A DNA stretch of 54,454 nucleotides. Origin: Clostridium bowmanii (GTDB taxonomy: Bacteria; Bacillota; Clostridia; Clostridiales; Clostridiaceae). Below the pieces are notes generated by a model. It ran no database searches, was not told where the DNA came from, and saw nothing but the letters and a program-made list of their open reading frames with translations. Position 1 is the first letter of the stretch. Each line of letters begins with the position of its first letter. Of the stretch, positions 16,124 through 24,475 are shown piece by piece. A program made the position numbers and the translations under genes. Where the stretch lies: positions 1 to 54,454 of the forward strand of contig NZ_JAHLDL010000032.1 of NCBI RefSeq assembly GCF_018861315.1, read 5' to 3'.

Positions 16124-17287
16124 CTACAGGGATGCTCTAAATATATTTAATACATCCTGAGCTTCTAAAACTCTAAAGTTTCCTAGATTACCATTTCTTG
16201 TAGCTTGCTTTGCCATTTCTTCTAATTTCTCTTCGCTTATGCCAACTTCACTTAATGAAGAAGGAATCCCTAAGGAATTATAATATTCTCTTGTCTTTTC
16301 AATTGCCTCATTTGCAATTTCATACTTATCTCCACTTTCATCTATATTCCAAACATTTACTCCATATTCAACAAACTTTTCTAAGGTCGATTCATTAAGA
16401 ATGTATTTCATCCAATGTGGTGTTAATATTGCAAGGCCCACTCCATGAGTGATATCATAGTATGCACTTAATTCATGCTCCATTGCATGAACACTCCACT
16501 CTGTTTCTTTTCCGTAGCTTAAAAGACCATTTATTGCAAGGCTTGAAGTCCACATTAAATTAGATCTAGCTTCATAATTCTCTGGTTCTTTTAGAGCTAT
16601 TGGTCCATAATTTATACAAGTTTTTAGCATTGCCTCAGCCATTCTGTTTTGCAGAAAAGCTTCCTTTGTGCTACTAAAATACACTTCAAATATATGACTA
16701 GTTATATCTGCAGTACCCGCTGCAGTTTGTTTTTCAGGTAATGTAAATGTATAAGTAGGATCCAATATAGAGAACTTAGGTGCCATATCTTTGTGTCCTG
16801 TTCCTAATTTTTCTTTTGTATCGAAATTAGTAATTACAGCTACAGCATCCATTTCAGAACCTGTTGCTGCAAGTGTTAATATAGTAGCAAGTGGAAGCAC
16901 CTTTTTAATTTTCCTTGGATCAAGCACTATGTCCCATGCATCGCCTTCATAATAACAGGCTGCTGCAATAACCTTTGCACAGTCAATTGAGCTTCCCCCA
17001 CCAACTGCAAGTATAAGGTCTATTTCATTGTCTATGCAGAGCTGAACACCTTTTCTAACACTAGTTACTCTTGGATTTGGTTCTACTCCTGAAAGCTCCC
17101 AAACATTAATATCATTGGTTTTTAATATTCCAGCGATTTTATCATATAATCCACTTTTCTTAATGCTACCTCCTCCGTAAACAAGCAATACATTAGAGCC
17201 GTATTTTTTTATTTCACTACCAAGTACCTTTATCTGATTTTTGCCAAAAAATATTTTAGTTGGAATTGAATAATTGAAATTTTTCAT
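16124..17287 (-). CDS. bdhA: Iron-containing NADH-dependent butanol/alcohol dehydrogenase
   Basis: A 387-residue group III (iron) alcohol dehydrogenase, very similar over its length to clostridial butanol dehydrogenases BdhA/BdhB. Coenzyme-binding motifs are YGGGSIKKSGLYD and AVGGGSSIDCAKVIAA. Metal ligands are the Asp and His of GTADITSHIFE and the two His of HAMEHELSAYYDITHG. It interconverts butyraldehyde/butanol or related aldehydes and alcohols in the cytosol, giving a fermentative NADH sink. GAGGAG is 7 bases before the ATG. The gene stands alone. The exact substrate is not proven by sequence, so the symbol is a best guess. Confidence 0.88.
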   Translation of the reverse strand: MKNFNYSIPTKIFFGKNQIKVLGSEIKKYGSNVLLVYGGGSIKKSGLYDKIAGILKTNDINVWELSGVEPNPRVTSVRKGVQLCIDNEIDLILAVGGGSSIDCAKVIAAACYYEGDAWDIVLDPRKIKKVLPLATILTLAATGSEMDAVAVITNFDTKEKLGTGHKDMAPKFSILDPTYTFTLPEKQTAAGTADITSHIFEVYFSSTKEAFLQNRMAEAMLKTCINYGPIALKEPENYEARSNLMWTSSLAINGLLSYGKETEWSVHAMEHELSAYYDITHGVGLAILTPHWMKYILNESTLEKFVEYGVNVWNIDESGDKYEIANEAIEKTREYYNSLGIPSSLSEVGISEEKLEEMAKQATRNGNLGNFRVLEAQDVLNIFRASL

Positions 17288-17488
17288 ATTAAATTCTCCT
17301 CTTTATTTTTTATTTTTTCTTCCCTAGTTTATTATTTAATTGGGACCCCAGACATTACACAAAGTACAATATTTTTAAAACAATTCAATAATATTAACTT
17401 TATAAATACAATTTTACCACTATAATCATTTAATGCAAGTACACACTTTTATAACATATAGTTACTATTATAATACCATAGGTTATTA

Positions 17489-17517
17489 TTGACAAAACTT
17501 AGAATTACACATAATAT
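17489..17517 (+). promoter_or_regulatory. Sigma-A-type promoter for the HAD gene
   Basis: TTGACA-N17-TAATAT, with a perfect -35 and a near-perfect -10, 60 bases upstream of the HAD gene at 17577. The rest of the 288-base gap (17288-17488) shows only the upstream region of the divergent dehydrogenase gene. Confidence 0.7.
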
Positions 17518-17576
17518 TTCTTTATTACCTATAATATAAAACACAAATATTATTTAAGGTAAAGGAGCGTAAATAA

Positions 17577-18287
17577 ATGAATACATTATTATTTGATCTT
17601 GATGGTACTTTGCTTCCTATAGACATGATTCTATTTGAAAAGCTATATTTTAAAGAACTTTCAAAAAATTTTGCTAATATAATATCCCCTAGTGAACTAG
17701 CCAAAAATATATGGAGTTCTACTAAAATAATGGTAGAAAACACAGAATACAAAACCAATGAAGAAATATTCATGGCTGATTTTACCACTAGAATGAACAT
17801 GAAGCTTCCTGCTTTGCAAAAACGCTTTGATGATTTTTATGATACAAACTTTTTAAAAATCAGTGAATATGCTTTGGATATTCATTGCATAAAAGAAAGT
17901 GTTAATCTATTAAAATCAAAAGGTTATACCGTTGCACTAGCTACAAATCCACTGTTTCCTGAAAAAGCTATTCATCATAGAATACGTTGGGCAGGCTTTG
18001 AGCCAGAAGACTTTTCATATATTTCAACCTTTGAAAAAAACCATTACTGTAAACCTCAATTAAAATATTATGAAGAGATACTAAAGGATATAGAAAAAAC
18101 ACCAGAAGACTGCTTGATGGTTGGAAATGATGTTCAAGAAGATATAATTGCTAAAAACCTTGGACTAAAGACATATCTAATAACAAATAATCTTCTACAT
18201 AGGACCGAAGAAGAAATAATAACTGATTATAGTGGAGAATACGAGGATTTCTATGAATTTGTAAAAACCTTGCCTTCTATTAAATAA
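17577..18287 (+). CDS. HAD-superfamily hydrolase
   Basis: A 236-residue HAD phosphatase with all four motifs: FDLDGTLLP (I), ALATNP (II), the Lys of CKPQLKYYEEIL (III) and MVGNDVQEDIIAKNLG (IV). A helical C1-type cap lies between motifs I and II, as in the phosphoglycolate/YjjG-like group. AAAGGAG is 9 bases before the ATG. It is a single-gene transcription unit with a strong promoter. The substrate is unknown. Confidence 0.85.
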   Translation: MNTLLFDLDGTLLPIDMILFEKLYFKELSKNFANIISPSELAKNIWSSTKIMVENTEYKTNEEIFMADFTTRMNMKLPALQKRFDDFYDTNFLKISEYALDIHCIKESVNLLKSKGYTVALATNPLFPEKAIHHRIRWAGFEPEDFSYISTFEKNHYCKPQLKYYEEILKDIEKTPEDCLMVGNDVQEDIIAKNLGLKTYLITNNLLHRTEEEIITDYSGEYEDFYEFVKTLPSIK

Positions 18288-18319
18288 TAAATCTAGTTAT
18301 TTATTTCATTTTTCCTTAC

Positions 18320-18403
18320 TTACCACTTGTCATGTGGTGGCGCTTTTTAATTCATGATGTATAATGAATATATATACTGCAAGCTTGCCACCTGGGTGGC
18401 ACC
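18320..18403. repeat. Two degenerate copies of the dispersed palindromic repeat
   Basis: TACCACTTGTCATGTGGTGG at 18321 and CTTGCCACCTGGGTGGCACC at 18384 are both recognisable, diverged or shortened copies of the repeat found intact at 22145 and 31054. The second lies directly before the ribosome binding site of the AraC-type gene. Confidence 0.5.
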
Positions 18404-18427
18404 GTGCACCAAAGGAGATTAATTACA

Positions 18428-20515
18428 ATGAGAAAGAAATATATAACTTATATAAACGATTTACCTATAACCATCTCCCTTGAGAGTATAAAGGACTATC
18501 CAATACATTGGCATAATTCTATAGAAATAATTTTTGTGCTTGAGGGCAGTGTTAATGTACTTATAGAATCTGGAACTTATGAAATTAAAGACAGTGAAAT
18601 TGAAATTATAAATTGTGACGAAGCCCACAGAATTTATGCAAAAGAAAAAAACAAGGTGTTAATCTTTCACGTTGACCCCACATTTTTCGAGAAATATTAT
18701 GATGATATGAAAAACATTTATTTTTATACAAACTCTACGCAGGAAGGCGCACAGCTTGAAGAAAAGTATGACGTTCTTAGGAAATACTTATCTATTCTAG
18801 CTTGCGAATTAATACAAAAGAGTGAAAACTTTGATGATCAAATAGAAGTTGTTTTAGTAGAATTATTATTTCATTTAATAAATAACTTTCACTATCTTAA
18901 TTACGATGAGAAAGATTTAAAAGAAAATGTAATCCAATTTCAAAGGTATCACAGAATAAGAAAGTACATCTATAATAACTACATGAATAAAATTAGTTTA
19001 CAAGATATAGCTAATACAGAATATTTAAGTACTTATTATTTATCTCATCAAATAAAGGATATCTCTGGAACAAGTTTTACTGAGTTAGTCAATATTGTGA
19101 GGGTAGATGAATCTATTAAATTATTATTAGATACAGATAGAACCATCTCAGATATTTCTTTAGATGTTGGTTTTTCTCATGCTAGATATTACAATAAGAG
19201 CTTTAAAGATTACTATAAATGTACTCCCTTGCAGTTCAGAAAAAAATATCATATAGATGAAGATAAATTTGATAGCTTTAAAAATATACAAACTCATGAT
19301 TTATCCGAAACTCTGCCATATATATCTTACTATTTAGAAAACTATGATAGATTTAACTATACCAATAAAATCATTAAACTCCAGATAGATTCTCTCTTGC
19401 CAGGTATAAAATTACAACATATATGGAAAGAAAAATTGAATTTAGGTCAAGCAGAAGAACTTATAAAATCTGGTGAACAGGGATATCTGAGATCTATTCA
19501 AGAAGCTATTGGCTTTGAAAATGGTATTGTTCAAAATTTATTTGGAAAAGAAATGAAAATATATTTCAATGAAAATGTAAGATTTTTAAATTGGAATGAG
19601 GTTGAAAAACTATTAGAATTTTTAATGGATATATCTCTTGTACCATTAATAATTTTAAACCAGACTTTTGAAGATAAAAGTTCTTTTATAAAACTTTTAG
19701 AAAGCTTTATACTATATTTTGCTGATATATATGGCATTGAAATAGTTAGGCTGTGGAAATTCCAAGCCTCCAAAGATTTATCGGTAGAGTATATAGATAT
19801 TACACGTGAAATTTTTAATAAATATGAATTGCTGAATTTAATAGAGGAGCCTTTTGATGTTCCTAAAGCTATAAATACTATTTACGACTCCTCGTACATG
19901 CTTCCATATATTATTCATAATTTTATTAGCAACAATAATAATCTTCTTACACTAAAAGCTTTTGATACTGTGGAGGAAAACTCTATTTTAAATAACGAAT
20001 TATTTTTTGGTTCCCCAGGACTTCTTACTTTAAACGGAATAAAGAAAGTTTCCTACTATGCTTATTATTTATTATCAAAACTAGGAAATGAGACTATAGA
20101 GCAAGGTGATGGATATATTATCACAAGGCAAGATGAGGATATTCAGGTCCTCCTTTACAGTTATAGTGATGAACTTAATTCCTTAATTAAGCTAGAGGAC
20201 TTATCCAAAGGTAAGGGTAGCAAAAATATTACTGAGAGAAAGATATCCTTATCCATTAAAAATTTAGTTAATGACTATAAAGTAATCAAATATGAAATTG
20301 GTGAAAAAATTGGATCAGCTTACGACATTTGGTTACGTATGGGTAAACCAAAAAGACTTAGTTATGATGAGTGGAAAATCCTAACTAAGATTTCTGCTCC
20401 TAATGTTTCACTATCTTTTGCAAAAAAAACTACAGTTTACAATAACATAATAAAGATTGAAGGCTATGGCGCCACTTTAATAGTTCTTCAAAAAGTACAA
20501 AAACACCTATTTTAA
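18428..20515 (+). CDS. AraC-family regulator with C-terminal degenerate GH39-like domain
   Basis: A 695-residue regulator. It has an N-terminal cupin (about 1-150, HWHNSIEIIFVLEG at 28-41), two AraC helix-turn-helices (about 175-280; ISLQDIANTEYLSTYYLSHQ and ISDISLDVGFSHARYYNKSF), then about 400 residues resembling GH39 beta-xylosidases (FLNWNEVEKLLEFLMDISLV, FFGSPGLLTLNGIKKVSYYA). The Asn-Glu acid/base motif expected after strand 4 of GH39 is not seen (WKFQASKDL stands there), so the domain is probably a sugar sensor rather than an enzyme. AAAGGAG is 11 bases before the ATG. The gene ends in a terminator that overlaps its stop. The target genes are not evident; no glycosidase gene is adjacent. 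Confidence 0.8.
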   Translation: MRKKYITYINDLPITISLESIKDYPIHWHNSIEIIFVLEGSVNVLIESGTYEIKDSEIEIINCDEAHRIYAKEKNKVLIFHVDPTFFEKYYDDMKNIYFYTNSTQEGAQLEEKYDVLRKYLSILACELIQKSENFDDQIEVVLVELLFHLINNFHYLNYDEKDLKENVIQFQRYHRIRKYIYNNYMNKISLQDIANTEYLSTYYLSHQIKDISGTSFTELVNIVRVDESIKLLLDTDRTISDISLDVGFSHARYYNKSFKDYYKCTPLQFRKKYHIDEDKFDSFKNIQTHDLSETLPYISYYLENYDRFNYTNKIIKLQIDSLLPGIKLQHIWKEKLNLGQAEELIKSGEQGYLRSIQEAIGFENGIVQNLFGKEMKIYFNENVRFLNWNEVEKLLEFLMDISLVPLIILNQTFEDKSSFIKLLESFILYFADIYGIEIVRLWKFQASKDLSVEYIDITREIFNKYELLNLIEEPFDVPKAINTIYDSSYMLPYIIHNFISNNNNLLTLKAFDTVEENSILNNELFFGSPGLLTLNGIKKVSYYAYYLLSKLGNETIEQGDGYIITRQDEDIQVLLYSYSDELNSLIKLEDLSKGKGSKNITERKISLSIKNLVNDYKVIKYEIGEKIGSAYDIWLRMGKPKRLSYDEWKILTKISAPNVSLSFAKKTTVYNNIIKIEGYGATLIVLQKVQKHLF

Positions 20516-20527
20516 GGTGTTTTTTTG
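20500..20527 (+). terminator. Terminator overlapping the AraC-type gene stop
   Basis: AAACACCT-ATTTTA-AGGTGTTT followed by T residues; the stop codon lies in the loop and 3' arm. Confidence 0.85.
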
Positions 20528-20664
20528 TTATTTGTGTATTATTGAAAGTAATAGGTTAGCAATTTTGTCCTTTTTATCTAGCAACCCTGTGAATGTTAAT
20601 ATATTCATAATGGCGTAGAATAATACTTATGGAAACAAAGAATTCTTAAGGAGACGTGGGTTTC

Positions 20665-22092
20665 ATGACAATGGGTAATGTAGCAGAAAGCAATAAAACA
20701 TTTGGTGAGGAAAAGATTGGGAAACTATTATTAAAATTTTCCGTGCCAGCAATAATTTCTTTAATGGTATCAGAAATGTACAACATGGTAGATTCCATGT
20801 TTTTGGGGCAAGCCATAGGGGCAGATGCTATTGGTGCACTAACCATAGCCTTTCCAATTCAAAGATTGTTTTTAGCTATTTCAATGCTTATAGCTATCGG
20901 TGCTTCTACCTCTGTAGCAAGAAGCTGTGGAGATGAAGATTATGAAAATTTAAGAACTATAATACCTAATGCTATAGTTCTAATGCTTATAATAGTATGT
21001 ACAATTAGTGCTGGTATTTTTATTTTTCAAGATACAATAATAAAAGGTTTAGGTGCTTCAAAAAATATATTCCCTCTTGCAAAAGATTATGTAAGTATAA
21101 TACTCCTTGGAGTATTGTTTCAATCCTTTACAGTAATTGCTTCATATATTATAACTGCCTTTGGCAATACCAAAATAGTTCTATTAAGTACCTCTCTTGG
21201 TGCAATTTTCAATGTAATTATAGATTATTTACTAATAAATGTTTTTTCTTATGGTATAAAAGGCGCTGCTATAGCAACAGTAATATCTCAAATAATAGCT
21301 TTTATATATGTACTAACTGAATTTATGAAAATAAAAAACGACTTAAAGTTTTCTATTAAATTAACTCTTAATAAAGCAGTATCAATTGGAATAATATATG
21401 TTGGATTTTCAACTTTTATAGTAGAAATATCAGATGCAATAGTAGCTGCTATCTTAAACAATTTACTGTCTTCTTATGGTGGAGATATGGCCATTGTAAC
21501 AGTTGGGTTAACTACAAGAGTTTCCATGTTTTTATTTATGACAGTAATGGGCATAAGCTCAGCTATGCAACCAATAGCCGCTTATAACTATGGTGCTGGA
21601 AATTATACAAGATTAAAAGAAGTTGTTAAAACATCTATCATTGCGGTATCTGTAAGTTCAACTATATTATGGGCAATATTTATGATTTTTGCAGAGCCAC
21701 TTATAGGCATATTTATAAATGATAGTGCTATTATAGAATCCACGGCAAAGGCTTTTAGAATAATCATAGCTGTCTTCCCTTGTCTTGGGATATATTACTT
21801 GGCAATTTCTTATTGCCAAGCTATAAATAGGGTTAAGGCATCTTTCAAGCTATCTATTTATAGACAACTAATAATATTTATCCCACTAGTATATACCCTT
21901 GTAATAGGCTTAGATATGGGAGTACTTGGGGCATGGCTTGCTTACCCAATATCAGATGTTATATCCTTCATTACAGCTGCAATATTCATTAAATATACTT
22001 ACATTTCTTTAGAAATATTAGAGATGCATCAAATTTATAAGATAAACAAGGCTAAATTTACAAAAGCTAGACTCGCTAATGCAAACATTTAA
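20665..22092 (+). CDS. MATE-family multidrug efflux protein
   Basis: A 475-residue transporter with twelve hydrophobic helices and MATE family signatures: the start KTFGEEKIGKLLLKFSVPAI, NMVDSMFLGQAIGADAIGAL, and the second-half repeat VTVGLTTRVSMFLFM...MQPIAAYNYGAGNY. It exports cationic compounds using Na+ or H+ gradients. AAGGAG is 11 bases before the ATG at 20665; a GTG at 20656 is too close to it. It is a single-gene unit. The substrate is unknown. Confidence 0.88.
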   Translation: MTMGNVAESNKTFGEEKIGKLLLKFSVPAIISLMVSEMYNMVDSMFLGQAIGADAIGALTIAFPIQRLFLAISMLIAIGASTSVARSCGDEDYENLRTIIPNAIVLMLIIVCTISAGIFIFQDTIIKGLGASKNIFPLAKDYVSIILLGVLFQSFTVIASYIITAFGNTKIVLLSTSLGAIFNVIIDYLLINVFSYGIKGAAIATVISQIIAFIYVLTEFMKIKNDLKFSIKLTLNKAVSIGIIYVGFSTFIVEISDAIVAAILNNLLSSYGGDMAIVTVGLTTRVSMFLFMTVMGISSAMQPIAAYNYGAGNYTRLKEVVKTSIIAVSVSSTILWAIFMIFAEPLIGIFINDSAIIESTAKAFRIIIAVFPCLGIYYLAISYCQAINRVKASFKLSIYRQLIIFIPLVYTLVIGLDMGVLGAWLAYPISDVISFITAAIFIKYTYISLEILEMHQIYKINKAKFTKARLANANI

Positions 22093-22144
22093 AAAAAATG
22101 TGTAGTTTTAAATTTAAGTATTTTAGAATAAATTGCTTGTCCAA

Positions 22145-22171
22145 CTTGCCACTTGCCACGTGGGTGGCACT
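22145..22171. repeat. Intact dispersed palindromic repeat (copy C)
   Basis: CTTGCCACTTGCCACGTGGG followed by TGGCACT. It is identical to the copy at 31054 except for the last base, and lies between the MATE gene and its terminator. Confidence 0.7.
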
Positions 22172-22182
22172 AAGATAGCACT

Positions 22183-22240
22183 AAGGCATCTTAAAAAAAC
22201 AACTAGTTATCAGACTAGTTTATTTTTTTTAGGATGCCTT
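22183..22240. terminator. Bidirectional terminator between MATE and peptidase E genes
   Basis: AAGGCATC pairs with GATGCCTT at the base and AACTAGT with ACTAGTT at the tip. The inner A and T runs pair with each other and provide the T tract in both directions. Confidence 0.75.
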
Positions 22241-22242
22241 AA

Positions 22243-22917
22243 TTAGATTATTTTATCATTTTTCACTTTGACTTCCACTATATCCCCTTGTTTTATCATT
22301 TTTATATTTCCATAAAAATGCACTTTATTATTCATTACAATAATTCCATCGCCATCATTACATGCATAAACTGTGTTTCCTGTGTTTTTAGAATATTCTT
22401 TTAAATCAACTAAATAATGGCTGTCCTCATTCCAATGTGGCATAAAATCGAAATCAACTAGGGCTAAGGATGATAAGTCTGATAATCCAACTATATCTTC
22501 GTCACCAAATTGAGCTGCTGATATATCTTTTGACATAAGTATTGCACCTGCACTTACTCCTATAATGTGGCCCCCATTTTCAACATATTTCCTCAGTCTA
22601 GTTATAAAATATCTTTTCTTTAGGTTATTCAAAAAATAATAGGTATTCCCTCCTGATAGATATATTATGTCTGATTTAAATATTTTTTCTATTTTATCCA
22701 TGTTACAAAAATCATCTATATCAAAATAATCAACATTGAAATTTCCATATTCACTTAATTTATCTTTTGTTTTTTTAAAATATTTTAATTCTTTATCAGT
22801 CATTGAAGGTATATAGCTTATAGTATATTTTTTATCAGAAAATATTTCTTTCATTTTTCTTTTCAAATTCACATTATCATTTCCAGTAAAATCACTGAGC
22901 ATAATCAAGGCTCCCAT
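22243..22917 (-). CDS. Peptidase E-like (S51 family) serine hydrolase
   Basis: A 224-residue class-I glutamine-amidotransferase-fold protein of the peptidase S51 group (PF03575). The nucleophile Ser lies in GVSAGAILMSKD, the substrate-pocket stretch is IYLSGGNTYYFL, and a His in FMPHW may complete the catalytic set. Known members cleave Asp-X dipeptides or process cyanophycin-like polymers. The start at 22917 has AAAGGAG 8 bases upstream; the more upstream ATG is part of that same site. Confidence 0.78.
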   Translation of the reverse strand: MGALIMLSDFTGNDNVNLKRKMKEIFSDKKYTISYIPSMTDKELKYFKKTKDKLSEYGNFNVDYFDIDDFCNMDKIEKIFKSDIIYLSGGNTYYFLNNLKKRYFITRLRKYVENGGHIIGVSAGAILMSKDISAAQFGDEDIVGLSDLSSLALVDFDFMPHWNEDSHYLVDLKEYSKNTGNTVYACNDGDGIIVMNNKVHFYGNIKMIKQGDIVEVKVKNDKII

Positions 22918-23018
22918 ATTATTATCATCTCCTTTCATATTGCATACTTATATATTTATGCTTTGTTCCTTAAATTTGTACCTGAGGTGCTAAAGTAAAA
23001 TTTAATATAAATACCCTT

Positions 23019-23549
23019 TTATGCAAAATATTCTTCACTTAATAGCCCCATAACAATTTCATCATAATACTTACCATCTTTGAAAATTTCTTTTCTCAGC
23101 CTTCCTTCTTGCTTAAATCCACATTTTTCATAGCATTTAATTGCACGTTCATTAAAAGAATATACCTGCAATTTTATTTTGTGTATATTCATCTGCTCAA
23201 AAATAAACTTAATTAGTACCTTCATTGCATCAGTGCCATAACCTTTACCCCAGTAGTCTTTATCCCCAATAAATATACCTACAACTATAACACTATTTTT
23301 CCAATCTATATTATTTATTCCGCAGCCGCCTATATATTTGCTATCTTCTAATGTCTCTATGGCAAAACTGTATATTTCCTTAGCCGCTGACATTCCATCA
23401 AACCACTTTTGTTCATCTTCAAGAGTGAATAAATAAGGAATTCCTGGGTGTAAGAGTCTCTTTAGCTCAGGATCATTTATAAAACATTGAGCTTGCTTTA
23501 CATCTTCTTTTCTATATTCCCTTAATCTAATTTTTTCACCAGTGTACAT
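23019..23549 (-). CDS. GNAT acetyltransferase, RimJ/RimL-like
   Basis: A 176-residue acetyltransferase. It opens with IRLREYRKEDVKQA, has acetyl-CoA loop DKDYWGKGYGTDAMKVLIKF and ends with the NERAIKCYEKCGFKQEGRLR motif typical of the RimJ/RimL group (N-terminal or polyamine/antibiotic acetylation). GAGGGGG is 6 bases before the ATG. Directly upstream lies a relic of another GNAT gene (23568-23657). Confidence 0.87.
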   Translation of the reverse strand: MYTGEKIRLREYRKEDVKQAQCFINDPELKRLLHPGIPYLFTLEDEQKWFDGMSAAKEIYSFAIETLEDSKYIGGCGINNIDWKNSVIVVGIFIGDKDYWGKGYGTDAMKVLIKFIFEQMNIHKIKLQVYSFNERAIKCYEKCGFKQEGRLRKEIFKDGKYYDEIVMGLLSEEYFA

Positions 23550-23567
23550 ATTATTATTCCCCCTCTA

Positions 23568-23657
23568 TTATATATTTTCTCTAACCCCATCTTGACGTCG
23601 TATTTCATTTATAAATACTGCATCTTCAATTTTTACTGGTCTTATTATAAAATCCAC
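23568..23657 (-). pseudogene. N-terminal relic of a GNAT acetyltransferase
   Basis: Starting at a GTG with GGGGGAG upstream, 29 codons read DFIIRPVKIEDAVFINEIRR then QDGVREN, the unmistakable N-terminus of a GNAT protein, before a TAA. Nothing of the acetyl-CoA-binding part follows in any frame; the next gene has its own start and different sequence. It is a truncated gene, probably left by deletion or by recombination with the adjacent GNAT gene. Confidence 0.6.
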
Positions 23658-23843
23658 ATCTACTCCCCCATTTTTGTTACTTATTCAAATATAATCATAC
23701 ATATCCTTTACCAAATTATCAACTATTTGTAATTAAATTTAGCATAAAATTAACATAGACTAACATAAATCACTCAAACTTATTAAAATGTGCTCTTACC
23801 ACTAACTACCAAATACCCCACCTTGAAATATTAATTATAAAAC

Positions 23844-23948
23844 AAAAAAAGCTCCACAAAATCACTTTGGAAGTGACTCCGTAAAGTTATCTACGTGTAG
23901 GATGTTTCCCTGTACCGCTTACAATTTGTTAGGTACACTCACTGTATA
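23844..23948 (-). ncRNA. Candidate small RNA or terminated leader with its own promoter
   Basis: On the minus strand TTGACA-N17-TAATAT (23983-23955) is a near-consensus promoter. About 105 bases of non-coding sequence follow, starting near 23947. It contains TGTACC-N15-GGTACA, a GG-GAAACAT-CC element, CGTA-GATAACTT-TACG, a hairpin AGTCACTT/AAAGTGATT, then TGGAGC and a run of seven T. I found no open frame or known RNA family. It could be a free small RNA or a leader of the GNAT relic 190 bases downstream. Confidence 0.4.
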
Positions 23949-23954
23949 TGTTAT

Positions 23955-23983
23955 ATATTATGGTATTGTCAACATATTGTCAA
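23955..23983 (-). promoter_or_regulatory. Near-consensus promoter of the small RNA candidate
   Basis: Perfect TTGACA (23983-23978), 17-base spacer and TAATAT (23960-23955) on the minus strand. A second overlapping TTGACA (23972-23967) with TATACA 18 bases on would be an alternative. No protein gene starts nearby on this strand. Confidence 0.6.
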
Positions 23984-24100
23984 TATAAAACAATTTAATT
24001 ATAAAATTTTATCAATAGCTTTTTTTATAGAATACACTTATTGAGCGAATATTATATTATAATTTTATAATTTTTGTTTAAATAACAAAATGCTCTTATG

Positions 24101-24128
24101 TTGACATTCTAAATAATGCATGTATAAT
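24101..24128 (+). promoter_or_regulatory. Consensus promoter of the T-box/gltX transcript
   Basis: TTGACA (24101) and TATAAT (24123) are both perfect, with a 16-base spacer. The T-box leader begins about 45 bases downstream. Confidence 0.75.
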
Positions 24129-24164
24129 TATAGTTAAACAATGAAATAATAAAATTTGAACATA

Positions 24165-24440
24165 TAATGCAATGAACGAGAAAAGTATGTATATTTCAAT
24201 TTAAAGAGAGCCAATGATGGTGGAAATTTGGCATTTGTAACTACAGAAAGAAGCTCTGGAGCAGTGGGCTGAAATTTTTGAGTAAGTCCAACGGGAACTT
24301 TCCGTTAAAAAAGTACAGTATGAATTTATACTGTTAATGAGTGGATTTAGGTATTGAAAGATGCCTTTACATCAATTTAGGTGGTACCGCGGAAGTTTAC
24401 CTTTCGTCCTATTATAGTATAGGATGAGAGGTTTTTTTTG
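24165..24440 (+). promoter_or_regulatory. T-box leader for glutamyl-tRNA synthetase
   Basis: Canonical tRNA-sensing leader. Stem I start is AACGAGAAAAGTA with the AGTA box, then the AGAGAGCC and GATGGTGG segments. The conserved T-box AGGTGGTACCGCGG (24379-24392), whose bulge pairs with the uncharged tRNA CCA end, precedes terminator CCTTTCGTCCTAT / ATAGGATGAGAGG with eight T (24400-24438). Two candidate Glu specifier codons are present in the 3' side of stem I: GAA in GGGCTGAAATT and GAG in TTTGAGTAAG. I could not settle which is in the specifier loop. Starvation for glutamyl-tRNA should cause read-through into the synthetase gene. Confidence 0.88.
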
Positions 24441-24475
24441 CGATGAAATAATATGAACAAGAAAGGATGATTAAA

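Noticed and set aside
23568-23657. The GNAT relic as an upstream regulatory peptide of the downstream GNAT gene
   Set aside because: The encoded sequence is the conserved enzyme N-terminus, not a leader peptide, and there is no attenuator between it and the next gene.
23844-23948. Assignment of the minus-strand RNA to 6S, SRP, tmRNA or a known riboswitch class
   Set aside because: None of the conserved motifs of those families could be found in the stretch.
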